A stretch of DNA of 64,000 bases, taken from contig DASUHB010000013.1 in NCBI GenBank assembly GCA_036273715.1, positions 1-64,000 on the forward strand. Direction: 5' to 3'. The translations under genes were made by a program, and so were the position numbers. Shown here piece after piece: positions 18,601-26,541 of this stretch. The stretch comes from Gemmatimonadaceae bacterium (lineage in GTDB: Bacteria; Gemmatimonadota; Gemmatimonadetes; Gemmatimonadales; Gemmatimonadaceae). Numbering within the stretch: position 1 is the first letter of the stretch; the number at the start of each line of letters is the position of its first letter. The notes beneath the pieces were generated by a model. It did not search any database and had not been told where the DNA came from. It saw only the letters and a program-made list of their open reading frames with translations.

Positions 18601-18894
18601 GGCGTGGAGAACGAGCTCCTGCAGCCGGTGCTGCAGGAGAACGACCAGAAAACGTATCGGGCTCCCATGCGATTGTACTTGCGGCTGCTGTACCTCGAGG
18701 GCTCGGTGGGCTCGGGCGCGGGCGACGTGGCGGGCGATCCCGACTTCGCGCCCACCGCATCGGACATCGCGGTGCACGACGAGCTCTCGTCCCGCTTGCG
18801 CACGGTGCTCGATCAGGTCCACGTCGTGATGACGCAGGACGTCCCGGCGTTCAACACCGCCGTGGCGGGGAAGACGGCCCTCTTGTCGAAATAG
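15661..18894 (+). CDS. Exported giant BNR/sortilin-type beta-propeller protein
   Basis: 1077 residues with a signal peptide (FALATAGVTLALLASRAAA, cleavage near residue 28). At least six Asp-box (BNR) motifs of the form S-x-DGG-x-TW lie in the first 600 residues (STDGGATW, STDGGKTW, SHDGGTTW, SDDGGDHW, TTDGGKTW, TRDDGAHW), as in sortilin/VPS10 and sialidase propellers. The C-terminal third, with helical segments (about 920-1060), is of no known fold. Sialidase catalytic residues were not identified, so it should not be called an enzyme. Proteins of this kind are abundant in Gemmatimonadota; their ligand is unknown. It stands between vapC and yajQ. Confidence 0.8.
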   Translation: MHRFSNRVFALATAGVTLALLASRAAAQDEDESPEARSHAAAVQGIDIDALKFRYIGPQGNRVASVVGEPGNLNVYYAGAASGGIWKSVDAGIHWRPVFDSMPAQSIGAIAIAPSDHQIVWAGTGESFIRSNVSIGDGVYKSTDGGATWTHMGLETSGRISRIVIDPQNANTVFVAVEGQGYGAQADRGVYRSTDGGKTWDKVLFVNDSTGASDLAMDPVNPRILVAGMWSFVIHTWGKFSGGSGSGVYISHDGGTTWKRATQGLPKGPLGKVAVAIAPNDPSRWYALIETGWEGKGALWRSDDGGDHWHVVSYSHLLAERPHYYTRIMVSPATPNELYFPSNFLMRSLDGGETAVVMPWGGDTHDMWADPTNADRMMIGDDGGVQITTTHGRQWHRVVLPIAQIYHVAVDNQIPYNVYGNEQDYTAVRGPSNSQGFSIPSALWQTTAGCESGFSYPDPVDTTIVWGGCYEGGLEKFDLRSKQSFSVDPWPDRSLDSPADSAKYRWNWTQPLALSPFDHNTVYVGSQYVHRTTDGGKTWTIISPDLTTDDTAHMHSSGGLTDDNLGVEYCCTLFAIAESPLTRGLIWAGSNDGKVHVTRDDGAHWADVTPAAPGFPKGGTISNIEPSRYDAGRAYISVDGHQENNRDPFIYETTDYGHSWRMISAGIPKSVFSYVGIVREDPKRKGMLYAGTENGLYVTLDDGAHWFPLQSNLPHAPVTWIVVQEHFDDLVISTKGRGFWILDDLSPLRAIDATLASKPVDLFAPREAYRFRGSNRIKGDPDDISAGRNPPYGAVINYFLKDSSKDSVHVTIRDAHNAVVRKLAAPAKAGMNRTWWDLRYDRTRTVALRTTPKGYPQIWSDKRFIGKLTRRIYHYGIEDPVLGPLVAPGTYTVELEAAGQRVSQPLTVLKDPHSGGTLADAQAQSALAYSVYQEIDSTVDAINAIEKVRKQVEDLREMYGHDSSFKSVFDDAKTLSDKLDGVENELLQPVLQENDQKTYRAPMRLYLRLLYLEGSVGSGAGDVAGDPDFAPTASDIAVHDELSSRLRTVLDQVHVVMTQDVPAFNTAVAGKTALLSK

Positions 18895-18905
18895 GAGGCT
18901 TCCGT

Positions 18906-19406
18906 ATGACGCAACAGTCTTCATTCGACGTGACGACCGGAGTCGACCTGCAAGAGGTCGACAACGCGGTGAATCAGGCGCAGAAGGAGATTGCCCAACG
19001 GTACGACTTCAAGGGCTCCAAGGCATCGATCGATTTTCGCCGCGGCGAGAACATGCTCGTCCTCCTGGCCGATGACGACTTCAAAATGCGCGCGCTGTTC
19101 GACGTGCTGCAGGGGAAGCTGATCAAGCGCGGCGTGCCGGTGAAAAATCTCGACATCGGCGCGGTCACGCCCGCCGGCGGCGACACGGTGCGTCGCGAGG
19201 TGAAGCTCAAGATGGCGCTCGACAGCGATACGGCGAAGAAGATCGTCGCGGTCCTCAAGGAGGCAAAGCTCAAGAAGGTGCAGGCGGCGATTCAGGGCGA
19301 GCAGGTGCGCGTGTCGTCGCCGTCCAAGGACGATCTGCAGGGCGCGATCGCGCTGCTTCGCGGCAAGGATTTCGGGGTGGAGCTCAAGTTCGGGAACTAC
19401 CGGTAA
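18906..19406 (+). CDS. yajQ: YajQ family protein
   Basis: 166 residues, full length, with the conserved opening SSFDVTTGVDLQEVDNAVNQAQKEIAQRYDFKGSKASI. The family has two ferredoxin-like domains; some members bind cyclic di-GMP and act as co-regulators, others bind nucleic acid or nucleotides. A ribosome site AGGAGG precedes the ATG at good spacing. It follows the BNR gene by 11 bases and may share its transcript. Two 15-base direct repeats begin right after its stop. Confidence 0.92.
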   Translation: MTQQSSFDVTTGVDLQEVDNAVNQAQKEIAQRYDFKGSKASIDFRRGENMLVLLADDDFKMRALFDVLQGKLIKRGVPVKNLDIGAVTPAGGDTVRREVKLKMALDSDTAKKIVAVLKEAKLKKVQAAIQGEQVRVSSPSKDDLQGAIALLRGKDFGVELKFGNYR

Positions 19407-19939
19407 GGCGGACAAGACCGGACATGCCGGACAAGACCGGACAACTCAGCACAGGTTTCTCCGGACGTGTTCGGCCCTGTCGTACCTTGTCCGCTTTCAC
19501 CGGGAGGAGTGGGCAAAGATCGCTTGAAAGTCATACGTGCCTTCTCGACCCGCTGCCATCGCGAACTGGGGCGCGCACCGAAAAGGGCCGCCTGTTGCCG
19601 CCGTGAGAGCAACGAGCCGTTAGGCCTTCGCGAGAGTCGCGGCGTCCAGCGCCGGCCCAGGGGCGATTTCTACCTGAGGATCCCTGCCGGCAGCCTTCCG
19701 CCTATCCCACGGAGCGGAACCGTGTCCACTCATCACTACCAAATCCCGAAGACTCGCCAACCGATCACCCACCCGGTCGCATTTGATGGCGTCCGCCTTT
19801 GATCGAGAAATCGGCGTTGTGCGGTCTTGTCCGCGTCCTGTCCGCCTTCCGGCTTTTGTCCGCCATTCTCCGCCTGTAGCTCAACGCCTTGTCCGCCTTT
19901 ACCTTTCGGCATGCCAGTCCCGGTCTTGGCTCCCACCCC
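19407..19939. repeat. 533-base non-coding region with GGCGGACA-type repeats
   Basis: The region between yajQ and rimO. It opens with a 15-base direct repeat (GGACAAGACCGGACA at 19410-19424 and 19429-19443), then an inverted GTCCGC arm near 19487-19493. The far end (19823-19905) holds five copies of TTGTCCGC or TGTCCGCC-like words. The middle (about 19510-19820) has no gene I can support, one GTTAGGC copy at 19619, and no clear promoter. The same arms recur near 41255-41351, 36170-36210 and 62265-62290. Confidence 0.6.
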
Positions 19940-21337
19940 GTGAACATCGGCTTCATCACGCTCGGCTGCGACAAAAATACCGTCGACAGCGAGCGCTATC
20001 TCGCGCAGTTGGCGGATCACGGCGCGCGGCACACGACCGAGCTCGAGCGTGCCGACGTCATCGTGATCAACACCTGCGGGTTCATCGACGCGGCGAAGCA
20101 GGAGTCGATCGACGCGATCGTCGAGGCCGGGCGGCTCAAGCGGTTAGGCAACTGCCGCGCGCTCGTCGCCGTGGGATGCATGGTCGAGCGGCACAAGGCC
20201 GAGCTCGCGGCCGAGCTACCCGAGGTCGACGTGTTCCTCGGCGCGTCGGAAATGGATCGGTTGGTGCCGGCCCTGCAAGCGTGCGGCGTGCTTCAGGAGC
20301 CGCTGTGGCGCGAGACGAATCATCCGGGCGTTAGGCTGTACACGGGAGAGCTGCCGCACGTGCGGTATCTCAAGATCAGCGAGGGCTGCGACCACGGGTG
20401 CGCGTTCTGCGCGATCCCGCTCATGCGCGGCAAGCATCGGTCGTTCGCGCTCGACGAAGTCGTCCGTGAGGCGCAGGTGCTCGAGCTGCAGGGCGCACGC
20501 GAGATCAATCTCGTGGCGCAGGACCTCGCGCATTTCGGTCGCGACCGGCGCGACGGAACCGGGCTGCCCGAGCTGCTCGAGGCGCTGGTCGACGCGACGT
20601 CCATCCCGTGGATCCGCATGCTGTACGTGTATTCGGCGGGCATCACGACGAAGCTGCTCGACTTGATGGCGCGCGAGCGCCGCATCGTGCCGTATCTCGA
20701 CATCCCGATTCAGCACGGGTCGGACGCGGTGCTTGCGCGCATGCGTCGTCCGGAGCGGGCGGACACGATTCGCGCGTGCGTGGCCCGGCTGCGCGATGCG
20801 GTGCCGGAGGTCGCGGTGCGCACGACGTGCATCGTGGGCTTCCCCGGCGAGACGGACGATGATTTCCAGCAGTTGTGCGACCTGCTCGAGGAGGTCCGCT
20901 TCGATCGCGTGGGCGCGTTCACGTATTCCGCCCAGGAGGGGACGCGAGCCGCGGCCCTGGCCGACGACGTCCCGGCATCGCTCAAGCTGGAGCGGCTCGA
21001 CCGCCTAACGGACATCCAGCGCGCCATCGGGGCCGAGCGCGCCGAGCGCTATGTTGGGCGGACGGTGCCGGCCATCGTGGATCGCGCCGCGGCTTCGGGC
21101 GAGCGCGCCGAGGGGCGGCTCTGGTGGCAGGCCGACGACATCGACGGCGTCACGTATCTCGAGGGCGACGCCGCGCCGGGCTCGATCATCGAATGCGTCG
21201 TCGAGTCGGTCGAGACCGACGATGATTTCGCCGCACGGGTGGCGCGCGTGACGGCGCCGGCGGGATCGGCGAGCGCGTCGCGTCCGCGCGCGCTGCCCGT
21301 GCTGTCGGGCATCGCGCAGGGCAGCTACGGCCGGTGA
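19940..21337 (+). CDS. rimO: Ribosomal protein S12 methylthiotransferase RimO
   Basis: 465 residues. The N-terminal UPF0004 domain has the three cluster cysteines Cys10, Cys46 and Cys80; the radical SAM core has CDHGCAFC (Cys150, 154, 157); a TRAM domain follows from about 375. RimO adds a methylthio group to an Asp of ribosomal protein S12. The GTG at 19940 gives the family N-terminus NIGFITLGC directly; the longer upstream frame is spurious. It overlaps hemL by GTGA (21334-21337). Confidence 0.95.
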   Translation: MNIGFITLGCDKNTVDSERYLAQLADHGARHTTELERADVIVINTCGFIDAAKQESIDAIVEAGRLKRLGNCRALVAVGCMVERHKAELAAELPEVDVFLGASEMDRLVPALQACGVLQEPLWRETNHPGVRLYTGELPHVRYLKISEGCDHGCAFCAIPLMRGKHRSFALDEVVREAQVLELQGAREINLVAQDLAHFGRDRRDGTGLPELLEALVDATSIPWIRMLYVYSAGITTKLLDLMARERRIVPYLDIPIQHGSDAVLARMRRPERADTIRACVARLRDAVPEVAVRTTCIVGFPGETDDDFQQLCDLLEEVRFDRVGAFTYSAQEGTRAAALADDVPASLKLERLDRLTDIQRAIGAERAERYVGRTVPAIVDRAAASGERAEGRLWWQADDIDGVTYLEGDAAPGSIIECVVESVETDDDFAARVARVTAPAGSASASRPRALPVLSGIAQGSYGR

Positions 21338-22617
21338 GCACGCGGTCGGCGGACATCATGCGGCGCGCGCGCGCCGTGACGCCGGGCGGCGTGAGCTCGC
21401 CGGTTCGCGCGTTCGGCGGCGTGGGCGGCGATCCGTTCGTGGTGGAGCGCGGCGAAGGCGCGCGCATCTGGGACGTCGACGGCCGCGAGTACGTCGACTA
21501 CGTGCTCTCGTGGGGCCCGCTTGCGTTAGGCCACGCGGCGCCGGCGGTGCTCGACGCGGTGTCGGCCGCCATGGCGCGCGGGACGAGCTTCGGCATCCCG
21601 TGCGAATCCGAGACCGAGCTGGCGGAGTTGATCGTTAGGCGGATGCCGCACATCGAGATGCTGCGGTTCGTCTCGAGCGGCACGGAGGCCACGATGAGCG
21701 CGATCCGGTTGGCCCGGGCGGCCACGGGTCGCGACGCGATCCTCAAGTTCGACGGCTGCTATCACGGCCACGCCGATTCGTTCCTCGTGCGGGCCGGGTC
21801 GGGCGTGGCGACGCTCGGCTTGCCGAATTCGCCCGGCGTGCCGGACCAGGTGGCGTGTCTGACGCTCGTCGCGCCGTTCAACGACGCCGATGCGGTCTGT
21901 CGGATGGCCCGATCGGCGGCGGGCGGTCTGGCGGCAATCATCGTCGAGCCGGTCGTGGGCAACGCCGGGTTCATCCCGCCCGATCCCGCATTCTTGCCGG
22001 CGCTGCGACAGATCGCCGATGATGCAGGCGCGCTGCTCATCTTCGACGAAGTGATGACCGGCTTTCGCATCGCGCCGGGCGGCGCGCGCGAGCGATTCGG
22101 CGTCACGGCCGATCTGACGACGTTAGGCAAGGTGATCGGCGGCGGCCTCCCGGCCGCGGCCTTCGGCGGACGGCGGGACCTCATGGAGATGATGGCGCCG
22201 ACCGGCGCCGTGTATCAGGCGGGCACGCTGTCCGGCAATCCGCTGGCGATGGCGGCGGGCCTCGCGACGCTGCGCGCACTGACGCCCGAACTGCACGCGC
22301 GGATTGCGGGGCGCACGACGCGCCTCGTGACGGGCCTGCGCGCCGCTGCGGCGCGGCGCGGCGTGCCGTTCTCGGCCGAGAGCGCCGGCAGCATGTGGGG
22401 ATTCTTTTTCCGCGCGGAACCGGTGCGCAATTTCACCGACGCGCGGGCGTCAGACGTATCGCTGTTTCGCCGATTCTTTCACGAGGCGCTTGCGCGCGGC
22501 GTGTATCTCGCGCCATCGCCGTTCGAGGCCGCGTTCATGTCGGCCGCGCATGGCGACGCGGAGATCGATGCGACGCTCGACCGGCTGGACGATGCGTTGG
22601 GCGCGGTTGTCTCGTAA
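21334..22617 (+). CDS. hemL: Glutamate-1-semialdehyde 2,1-aminomutase
   Basis: 427 residues. The PLP-binding lysine is Lys266 in TTLGKVIGGGLP; further family signatures are VSSGTEATMSAIRLAR and IFDEVMTGFR. It converts glutamate-1-semialdehyde to 5-aminolevulinate, the last step of the C5 route to heme. The Leu-Gly before the active Lys is encoded by a CGTTAGGC copy (22121-22128). No other heme gene is in the window. The next gene starts inside its last codons. Confidence 0.95.
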   Translation: MSTRSADIMRRARAVTPGGVSSPVRAFGGVGGDPFVVERGEGARIWDVDGREYVDYVLSWGPLALGHAAPAVLDAVSAAMARGTSFGIPCESETELAELIVRRMPHIEMLRFVSSGTEATMSAIRLARAATGRDAILKFDGCYHGHADSFLVRAGSGVATLGLPNSPGVPDQVACLTLVAPFNDADAVCRMARSAAGGLAAIIVEPVVGNAGFIPPDPAFLPALRQIADDAGALLIFDEVMTGFRIAPGGARERFGVTADLTTLGKVIGGGLPAAAFGGRRDLMEMMAPTGAVYQAGTLSGNPLAMAAGLATLRALTPELHARIAGRTTRLVTGLRAAAARRGVPFSAESAGSMWGFFFRAEPVRNFTDARASDVSLFRRFFHEALARGVYLAPSPFEAAFMSAAHGDAEIDATLDRLDDALGAVVS

Positions 22618-23977
22618 GGCATCCGTCGCCGCTGGATGCGCGGCGGTCGCGTGCCTCGCCGCGTGCTCGCATCCGTCGCGTCCACCGGCGGGGCAGCTGC
22701 CGCCCGTGGTGCTCGACACGACGGCGTTGCGGCCGCCGGCCGCGGACACGACGACGCCCGAACAGCTGCCCGCCATCGCGGCGCCGAACGAACAGCCGTT
22801 AGGCGGGCAGGGGCGGGTGGTGCGCATCGCGCTGGCCACCTCCGCCGGCAAGGTCACGATTTCGGGGACGGGCGCCTGGCGCTTGTTCGACACCGGCGGC
22901 GCGAGCACGCTCGTGCGCGCGGCGGGCGGCGAGCTGTGGACGGTCGAGAGCCGGAACGGACTGCTCCGCGCGGTGAACGATGACGGGACGGTGACGCCAG
23001 AGCGGCCGGCGCCGTTCGTCGCGCGCGCGGCATCGCGCGGCGCGGTGCTCACCGTGAACGGTGCCCGCTATCGGGGCGAAGTGTGGGTCATGCCGGCCGC
23101 GAACGGCGACGACGTGATGGTCGTCAACCGCCTCTACCTCGAGGATTATCTGCGCGGCGTCGTGCCGATGGAAATCGGCCATCGCACTGCCGCCGAGCGC
23201 GAAGCCGTCGCCGCGCAGGCCATCGCCGCGCGGAGCTATGCGTACACGCACATCGCCTCCGATGCTCGGCCCTACGACATGCGGAACACCGTCGTCGACC
23301 AGGTGTATGGCGGTGCGGACGCCGAAACTCCGTTAGGCGACACGGCGGTGCTCGAGACGCGCGGGCTGGTGCTCACCTACCATGGCGTGGTGGTGAACGC
23401 GCCGTATCATTCGGCGTGCGGCGGCCGGACGGCGGCAGCGAGCGAGATCTGGCGCAGTCCCGACGAGCCGTACCTGGTCTCGGTCAGCGACCGGATTCCG
23501 GGCACCGATCGGTTCTACTGCGACATCGCGCCGCGCTTCCGTTGGGAGCGAACCTTTACCCGCGCGGCGCTGCGCGCGCTGCTGGATCGGTATCTCAAGG
23601 AGTATACGACGGTGTCGTCGCGCGGCCCGGGCGCGCCGCGTTCGCTGGCGGTCGAGAGCCGGACGCCGTCCGGTCGCGTGCGCGCCCTCGAGATCGTGAC
23701 CGACCGCGGACATTATACGGTGCGCATGGACAACATCCGCTTCGTGCTGCGATCATCGGACGGCGAGATCCTGAACAGCACGGCGTTCACAGTCGAGAAC
23801 GAGCGCGATGCGAACGGCGAGTTGTCCCGCGTGATCGTGCGCGGGAATGGATATGGGCACGGCGTGGGTATGTGCCAGTGGGGAGCGATCGGGCGTGCCC
23901 GGGCCGGACAGGATTATCGGACGATACTTCGTGCCTACTATCCGGGAACCACGGTGGCCGTGGTCGGCTCGGCTTAA
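22592..23977 (+). CDS. SpoIID/LytB-like lipoprotein (putative peptidoglycan lytic enzyme)
   Basis: 461 residues with a lipobox (CLAAC, lipidated Cys near residue 23). The SpoIID domain is recognised by YLRGVVPMEIG (the Glu is the catalytic residue of this family), AVAAQAIAARSYAY, and a C-terminal GNGYGHGVGMCQWGA. SpoIID-type enzymes cleave denuded glycan strands; non-sporulating bacteria carry relatives for cell-wall turnover. The ATG at 22592 overlaps hemL by 26 bases and supplies the lipoprotein signal. Predicted to be periplasmic and anchored in a membrane by Lnt/Lol processing. Confidence 0.9.
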   Translation: MRWARLSRKASVAAGCAAVACLAACSHPSRPPAGQLPPVVLDTTALRPPAADTTTPEQLPAIAAPNEQPLGGQGRVVRIALATSAGKVTISGTGAWRLFDTGGASTLVRAAGGELWTVESRNGLLRAVNDDGTVTPERPAPFVARAASRGAVLTVNGARYRGEVWVMPAANGDDVMVVNRLYLEDYLRGVVPMEIGHRTAAEREAVAAQAIAARSYAYTHIASDARPYDMRNTVVDQVYGGADAETPLGDTAVLETRGLVLTYHGVVVNAPYHSACGGRTAAASEIWRSPDEPYLVSVSDRIPGTDRFYCDIAPRFRWERTFTRAALRALLDRYLKEYTTVSSRGPGAPRSLAVESRTPSGRVRALEIVTDRGHYTVRMDNIRFVLRSSDGEILNSTAFTVENERDANGELSRVIVRGNGYGHGVGMCQWGAIGRARAGQDYRTILRAYYPGTTVAVVGSA

Positions 23978-23998
23978 GCCTAACGCGGAGCACGCGCA

Positions 23999-25003
23999 AT
24001 GATGGCGCCGGTGCGTGTCGGTGTGGTGGGAGCGGGCGCGATCGCCCAGGTGGCGCACTTGCCCGCGCTGGCGCGGTCGCGCGTGGCGGAGCTCGTCGCC
24101 CTCTGCGACAACGACGGGCCCAAGGCCAGAGCGTTGGGCGAACGCTTCGGCGTCCACGACGTCTATACCGACATCGAGGATCTCCTCGAGAGCGCCGAGC
24201 TGGACGCGGTGGTGCTCACCACGCCCAACCATCTGCACGAGCCGCACGCGCTGAGTGCGCTGGCGGCGGGCGTCCACGTGCTGTGCGAACGCCCGCTCGC
24301 CATGTCGAGCCGCGGCGTCGAACGCATCCTCGCGGCGGCGTCTCGCACGGGCTGCAAGGTGGCCGTCGCCAACAACCACCGCTTCCGCTCGGACGTGCAG
24401 GCGGTGCATACGTTTCTGCGCGGCGGAGAGTTAGGCAAGCTCAACGGCATCGCTGCCGGGCATCACGAGCTGCGGCAGACGCGCGAGGGATGGCGCTATC
24501 GGCGGGCGGAAGCCGGCGGCGGCGCGTTCACGGACCTCGGACTGCCCCTGCTCGATCTCGCGCTCTGGCTGGCCGATTATCCGGAGCCGGTTCGCGTGAG
24601 CGCGCACATGGAGCGCGGCCAGGGCGCGGCCGCCGTCGATGAAGCGATGGTCGCGTTGATCGAGTGCGCATCGGGCATGACGATCACGATCGATGTCTCC
24701 TGGTCGTACGTCGGTCTCGAGGCGCGGTGGTGGTTCGACGCGCTGGCGACGCGCGGCAGCGCGCGCCTGGCGCCGCTCCACGTCATCAAGGATTTGAACG
24801 GCACACCCACCGACGTGACGCCGCGCGGCGCGGCCACACGCGACAGCACGTTCGTGCAGTCGTATCGCGCCGAGCTCGCGCACTTCGCCGCGATGGTGCA
24901 CGGCGAGACGCCGTACGAAGCGCCTGCGGATCAGCTCGTCCTGCATCGATTGGCCGAAGCCGTGTTCCGCTCGGCCGACGAGCAGAAGGAGGTGCGGCTG
25001 TGA
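23999..25003 (+). CDS. Gfo/Idh/MocA family oxidoreductase
   Basis: 334 residues. The Rossmann motif VGAGAIAQ is at the N-terminus, followed by the family signature CERPLAMS (the EKP-like site, here ERP), with the substrate domain from about 125. It is an NAD(P)-dependent sugar or cyclitol dehydrogenase of unknown substrate. Two adjacent ATGs (23999, 24002) are possible. The Lys of the usual EKP triad is replaced by Arg, which might affect hydride transfer. It ends with a GTGA overlap to lnt. Confidence 0.85.
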   Translation: MMAPVRVGVVGAGAIAQVAHLPALARSRVAELVALCDNDGPKARALGERFGVHDVYTDIEDLLESAELDAVVLTTPNHLHEPHALSALAAGVHVLCERPLAMSSRGVERILAAASRTGCKVAVANNHRFRSDVQAVHTFLRGGELGKLNGIAAGHHELRQTREGWRYRRAEAGGGAFTDLGLPLLDLALWLADYPEPVRVSAHMERGQGAAAVDEAMVALIECASGMTITIDVSWSYVGLEARWWFDALATRGSARLAPLHVIKDLNGTPTDVTPRGAATRDSTFVQSYRAELAHFAAMVHGETPYEAPADQLVLHRLAEAVFRSADEQKEVRL

Positions 25004-26541
25004 CCGACGTTCGCTGGCGCCCAACGCGGTTCGAGGTGAAGATGGGGCTGGCGAGCGCTCTGTTATTCGCGCTTGCGTTTCCGCCGGTGCCGCTCGTGGT
25101 GCCGGCGTTCGTGTGTCTGGTGCCGGTCGGGATCGTCGTGGCGGACGCGGCGGACCGGCGCAGCGGCTGGCGCGTGGCCATGCGCGCGGGCACGGTGTTC
25201 GGCTTTTTCGGCTACGGCATCAGCCTCTACTGGATCGCGATTGCGCTGCGCCTGTACACGAATCTCGCGTTCCTCGCGTTTGCCGGCGCGCTGCTGGGGT
25301 TGGGGCCGATCGTCGGGTTCACGATGGCCGCCGTCTACGCGGCCCGCCGCCTAACGAAATGGCCGATGGCGATCCTGCTGCCGGTCGTGTGGGCGGCGAG
25401 TGAGATGTTCCTGCTGTACCTGCCGCAAATCGGATTTCCCTGGCTTCCGTTGGGCCTCGCCGTGGCCAAGCATCCGGTGTTCGCGCAAGCGGCGGACCTG
25501 AGCGGGGTGCGCGGTCTCTCGTTCTGGATCGCGGCCACCAACGGATTGCTCGTGGACGCCTGGCTCGCGCGGGCGGAGCAGCGGCGCGTGCTGGCGCGGG
25601 TGGCGGGCGCGATCGTGCTGGCGTTGGGCGTGGCCGCCTACGGGTGGTGGCGCATCGCCACGACGCCGCTGCGGCCTCTGGCCTCCGTGGCCGCGGTGCA
25701 GCCCAACATTCCGCAGAACGAGAAGTGGCAGGAGCAGTACCAGGGACGCATCGTCGGGATCTTGTCGTCGCTGGCGCGCGAGGGCCTGGCGCACGACGAC
25801 CCGCAGCTCATGTTGTGGCCCGAAGCGGCGCTGCCCGACAACTTCTACGCGCACCGCGACTGGGCGGACACGATGCGCGTGCTGGCGGCCACCACGCACA
25901 CGCCGATCGTATTCGGGACGATCGACGTGGTGTGGCGCACGCCCACGGCCTACGACTACTTCAACGCGGCGATGGTGGCCGATTCGTTAGGCAGGGTGGG
26001 CCTCCAGCCCACGTACCACAAGACGTACCTGGTACCCATCGTCGAACGCGTGCCGTTCGTGAATCCCGACTGGTTCGCCAGCCTCAAGTTCTTCGGCGGC
26101 ATGGGCCGGGGCGGCACGCCGCAGCCCTTCGCCTTCTCGTTCGGCAAGGTGGGCGTGCTGATCTGCTACGAGTCGATCTTTCTGCAGCGTTCCCGGCTCT
26201 ACCGGCGGGAGGGCGCGTCGCTGCTCGTGAACATCACCAACGATGCGTGGTTCGGCCGGAGCATCGCCGTGTACCAGCACGAAGCGCACCTCGCCCTGCG
26301 GGCGATCGAGAACCGCGTCGGCATCGTGCGCGACGCGAACACCGGGATCTCCGAATACGTCGATCCGTTAGGCAGATCGCACGGCGCCACGGCGCTGTTC
26401 GTGCCGGCGGTGCGCACCTACCAGGCCCAGACCACCGATGTGATCACCCTCTACGATCACCTCGGCGACTGGGTCGGGATGCTGAGCGTGGTGGCGACGC
26501 TGGCCCTCGTGCTCGCGAGCGCCGCTAAGCCGCGCGCCTGA
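25000..26541 (+). CDS. lnt: Apolipoprotein N-acyltransferase
   Basis: 513 residues. The N-terminal half has about seven membrane helices; the C-terminal nitrilase-type domain has the triad Glu275 (LWPEAALP), Lys341 (YHKTYLVP) and Cys389 (LICYESIF). The protein completes lipoprotein maturation in the inner membrane, implying a Gram-negative envelope. Three GTTAGGC-type copies are present, at 25349, 25985 and 26366. The start GTG overlaps the preceding gene, and the stop TGA (26539-26541) overlaps the next ATG by one base. Confidence 0.95.
   Translation: MTDVRWRPTRFEVKMGLASALLFALAFPPVPLVVPAFVCLVPVGIVVADAADRRSGWRVAMRAGTVFGFFGYGISLYWIAIALRLYTNLAFLAFAGALLGLGPIVGFTMAAVYAARRLTKWPMAILLPVVWAASEMFLLYLPQIGFPWLPLGLAVAKHPVFAQAADLSGVRGLSFWIAATNGLLVDAWLARAEQRRVLARVAGAIVLALGVAAYGWWRIATTPLRPLASVAAVQPNIPQNEKWQEQYQGRIVGILSSLAREGLAHDDPQLMLWPEAALPDNFYAHRDWADTMRVLAATTHTPIVFGTIDVVWRTPTAYDYFNAAMVADSLGRVGLQPTYHKTYLVPIVERVPFVNPDWFASLKFFGGMGRGGTPQPFAFSFGKVGVLICYESIFLQRSRLYRREGASLLVNITNDAWFGRSIAVYQHEAHLALRAIENRVGIVRDANTGISEYVDPLGRSHGATALFVPAVRTYQAQTTDVITLYDHLGDWVGMLSVVATLALVLASAAKPRA

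Noticed and set aside
15661-18894. Sialidase or VPS10 receptor function for the BNR protein
   Set aside because: Asp boxes are shared by many propellers, and no catalytic residues or VPS10 cysteine pattern were identified.
19410-19443. CRISPR-like pair of direct repeats after yajQ
   Set aside because: Only two 15-base copies with a 4-base spacer, no leader or cas genes; it belongs to the GGCGGACA intergenic family.
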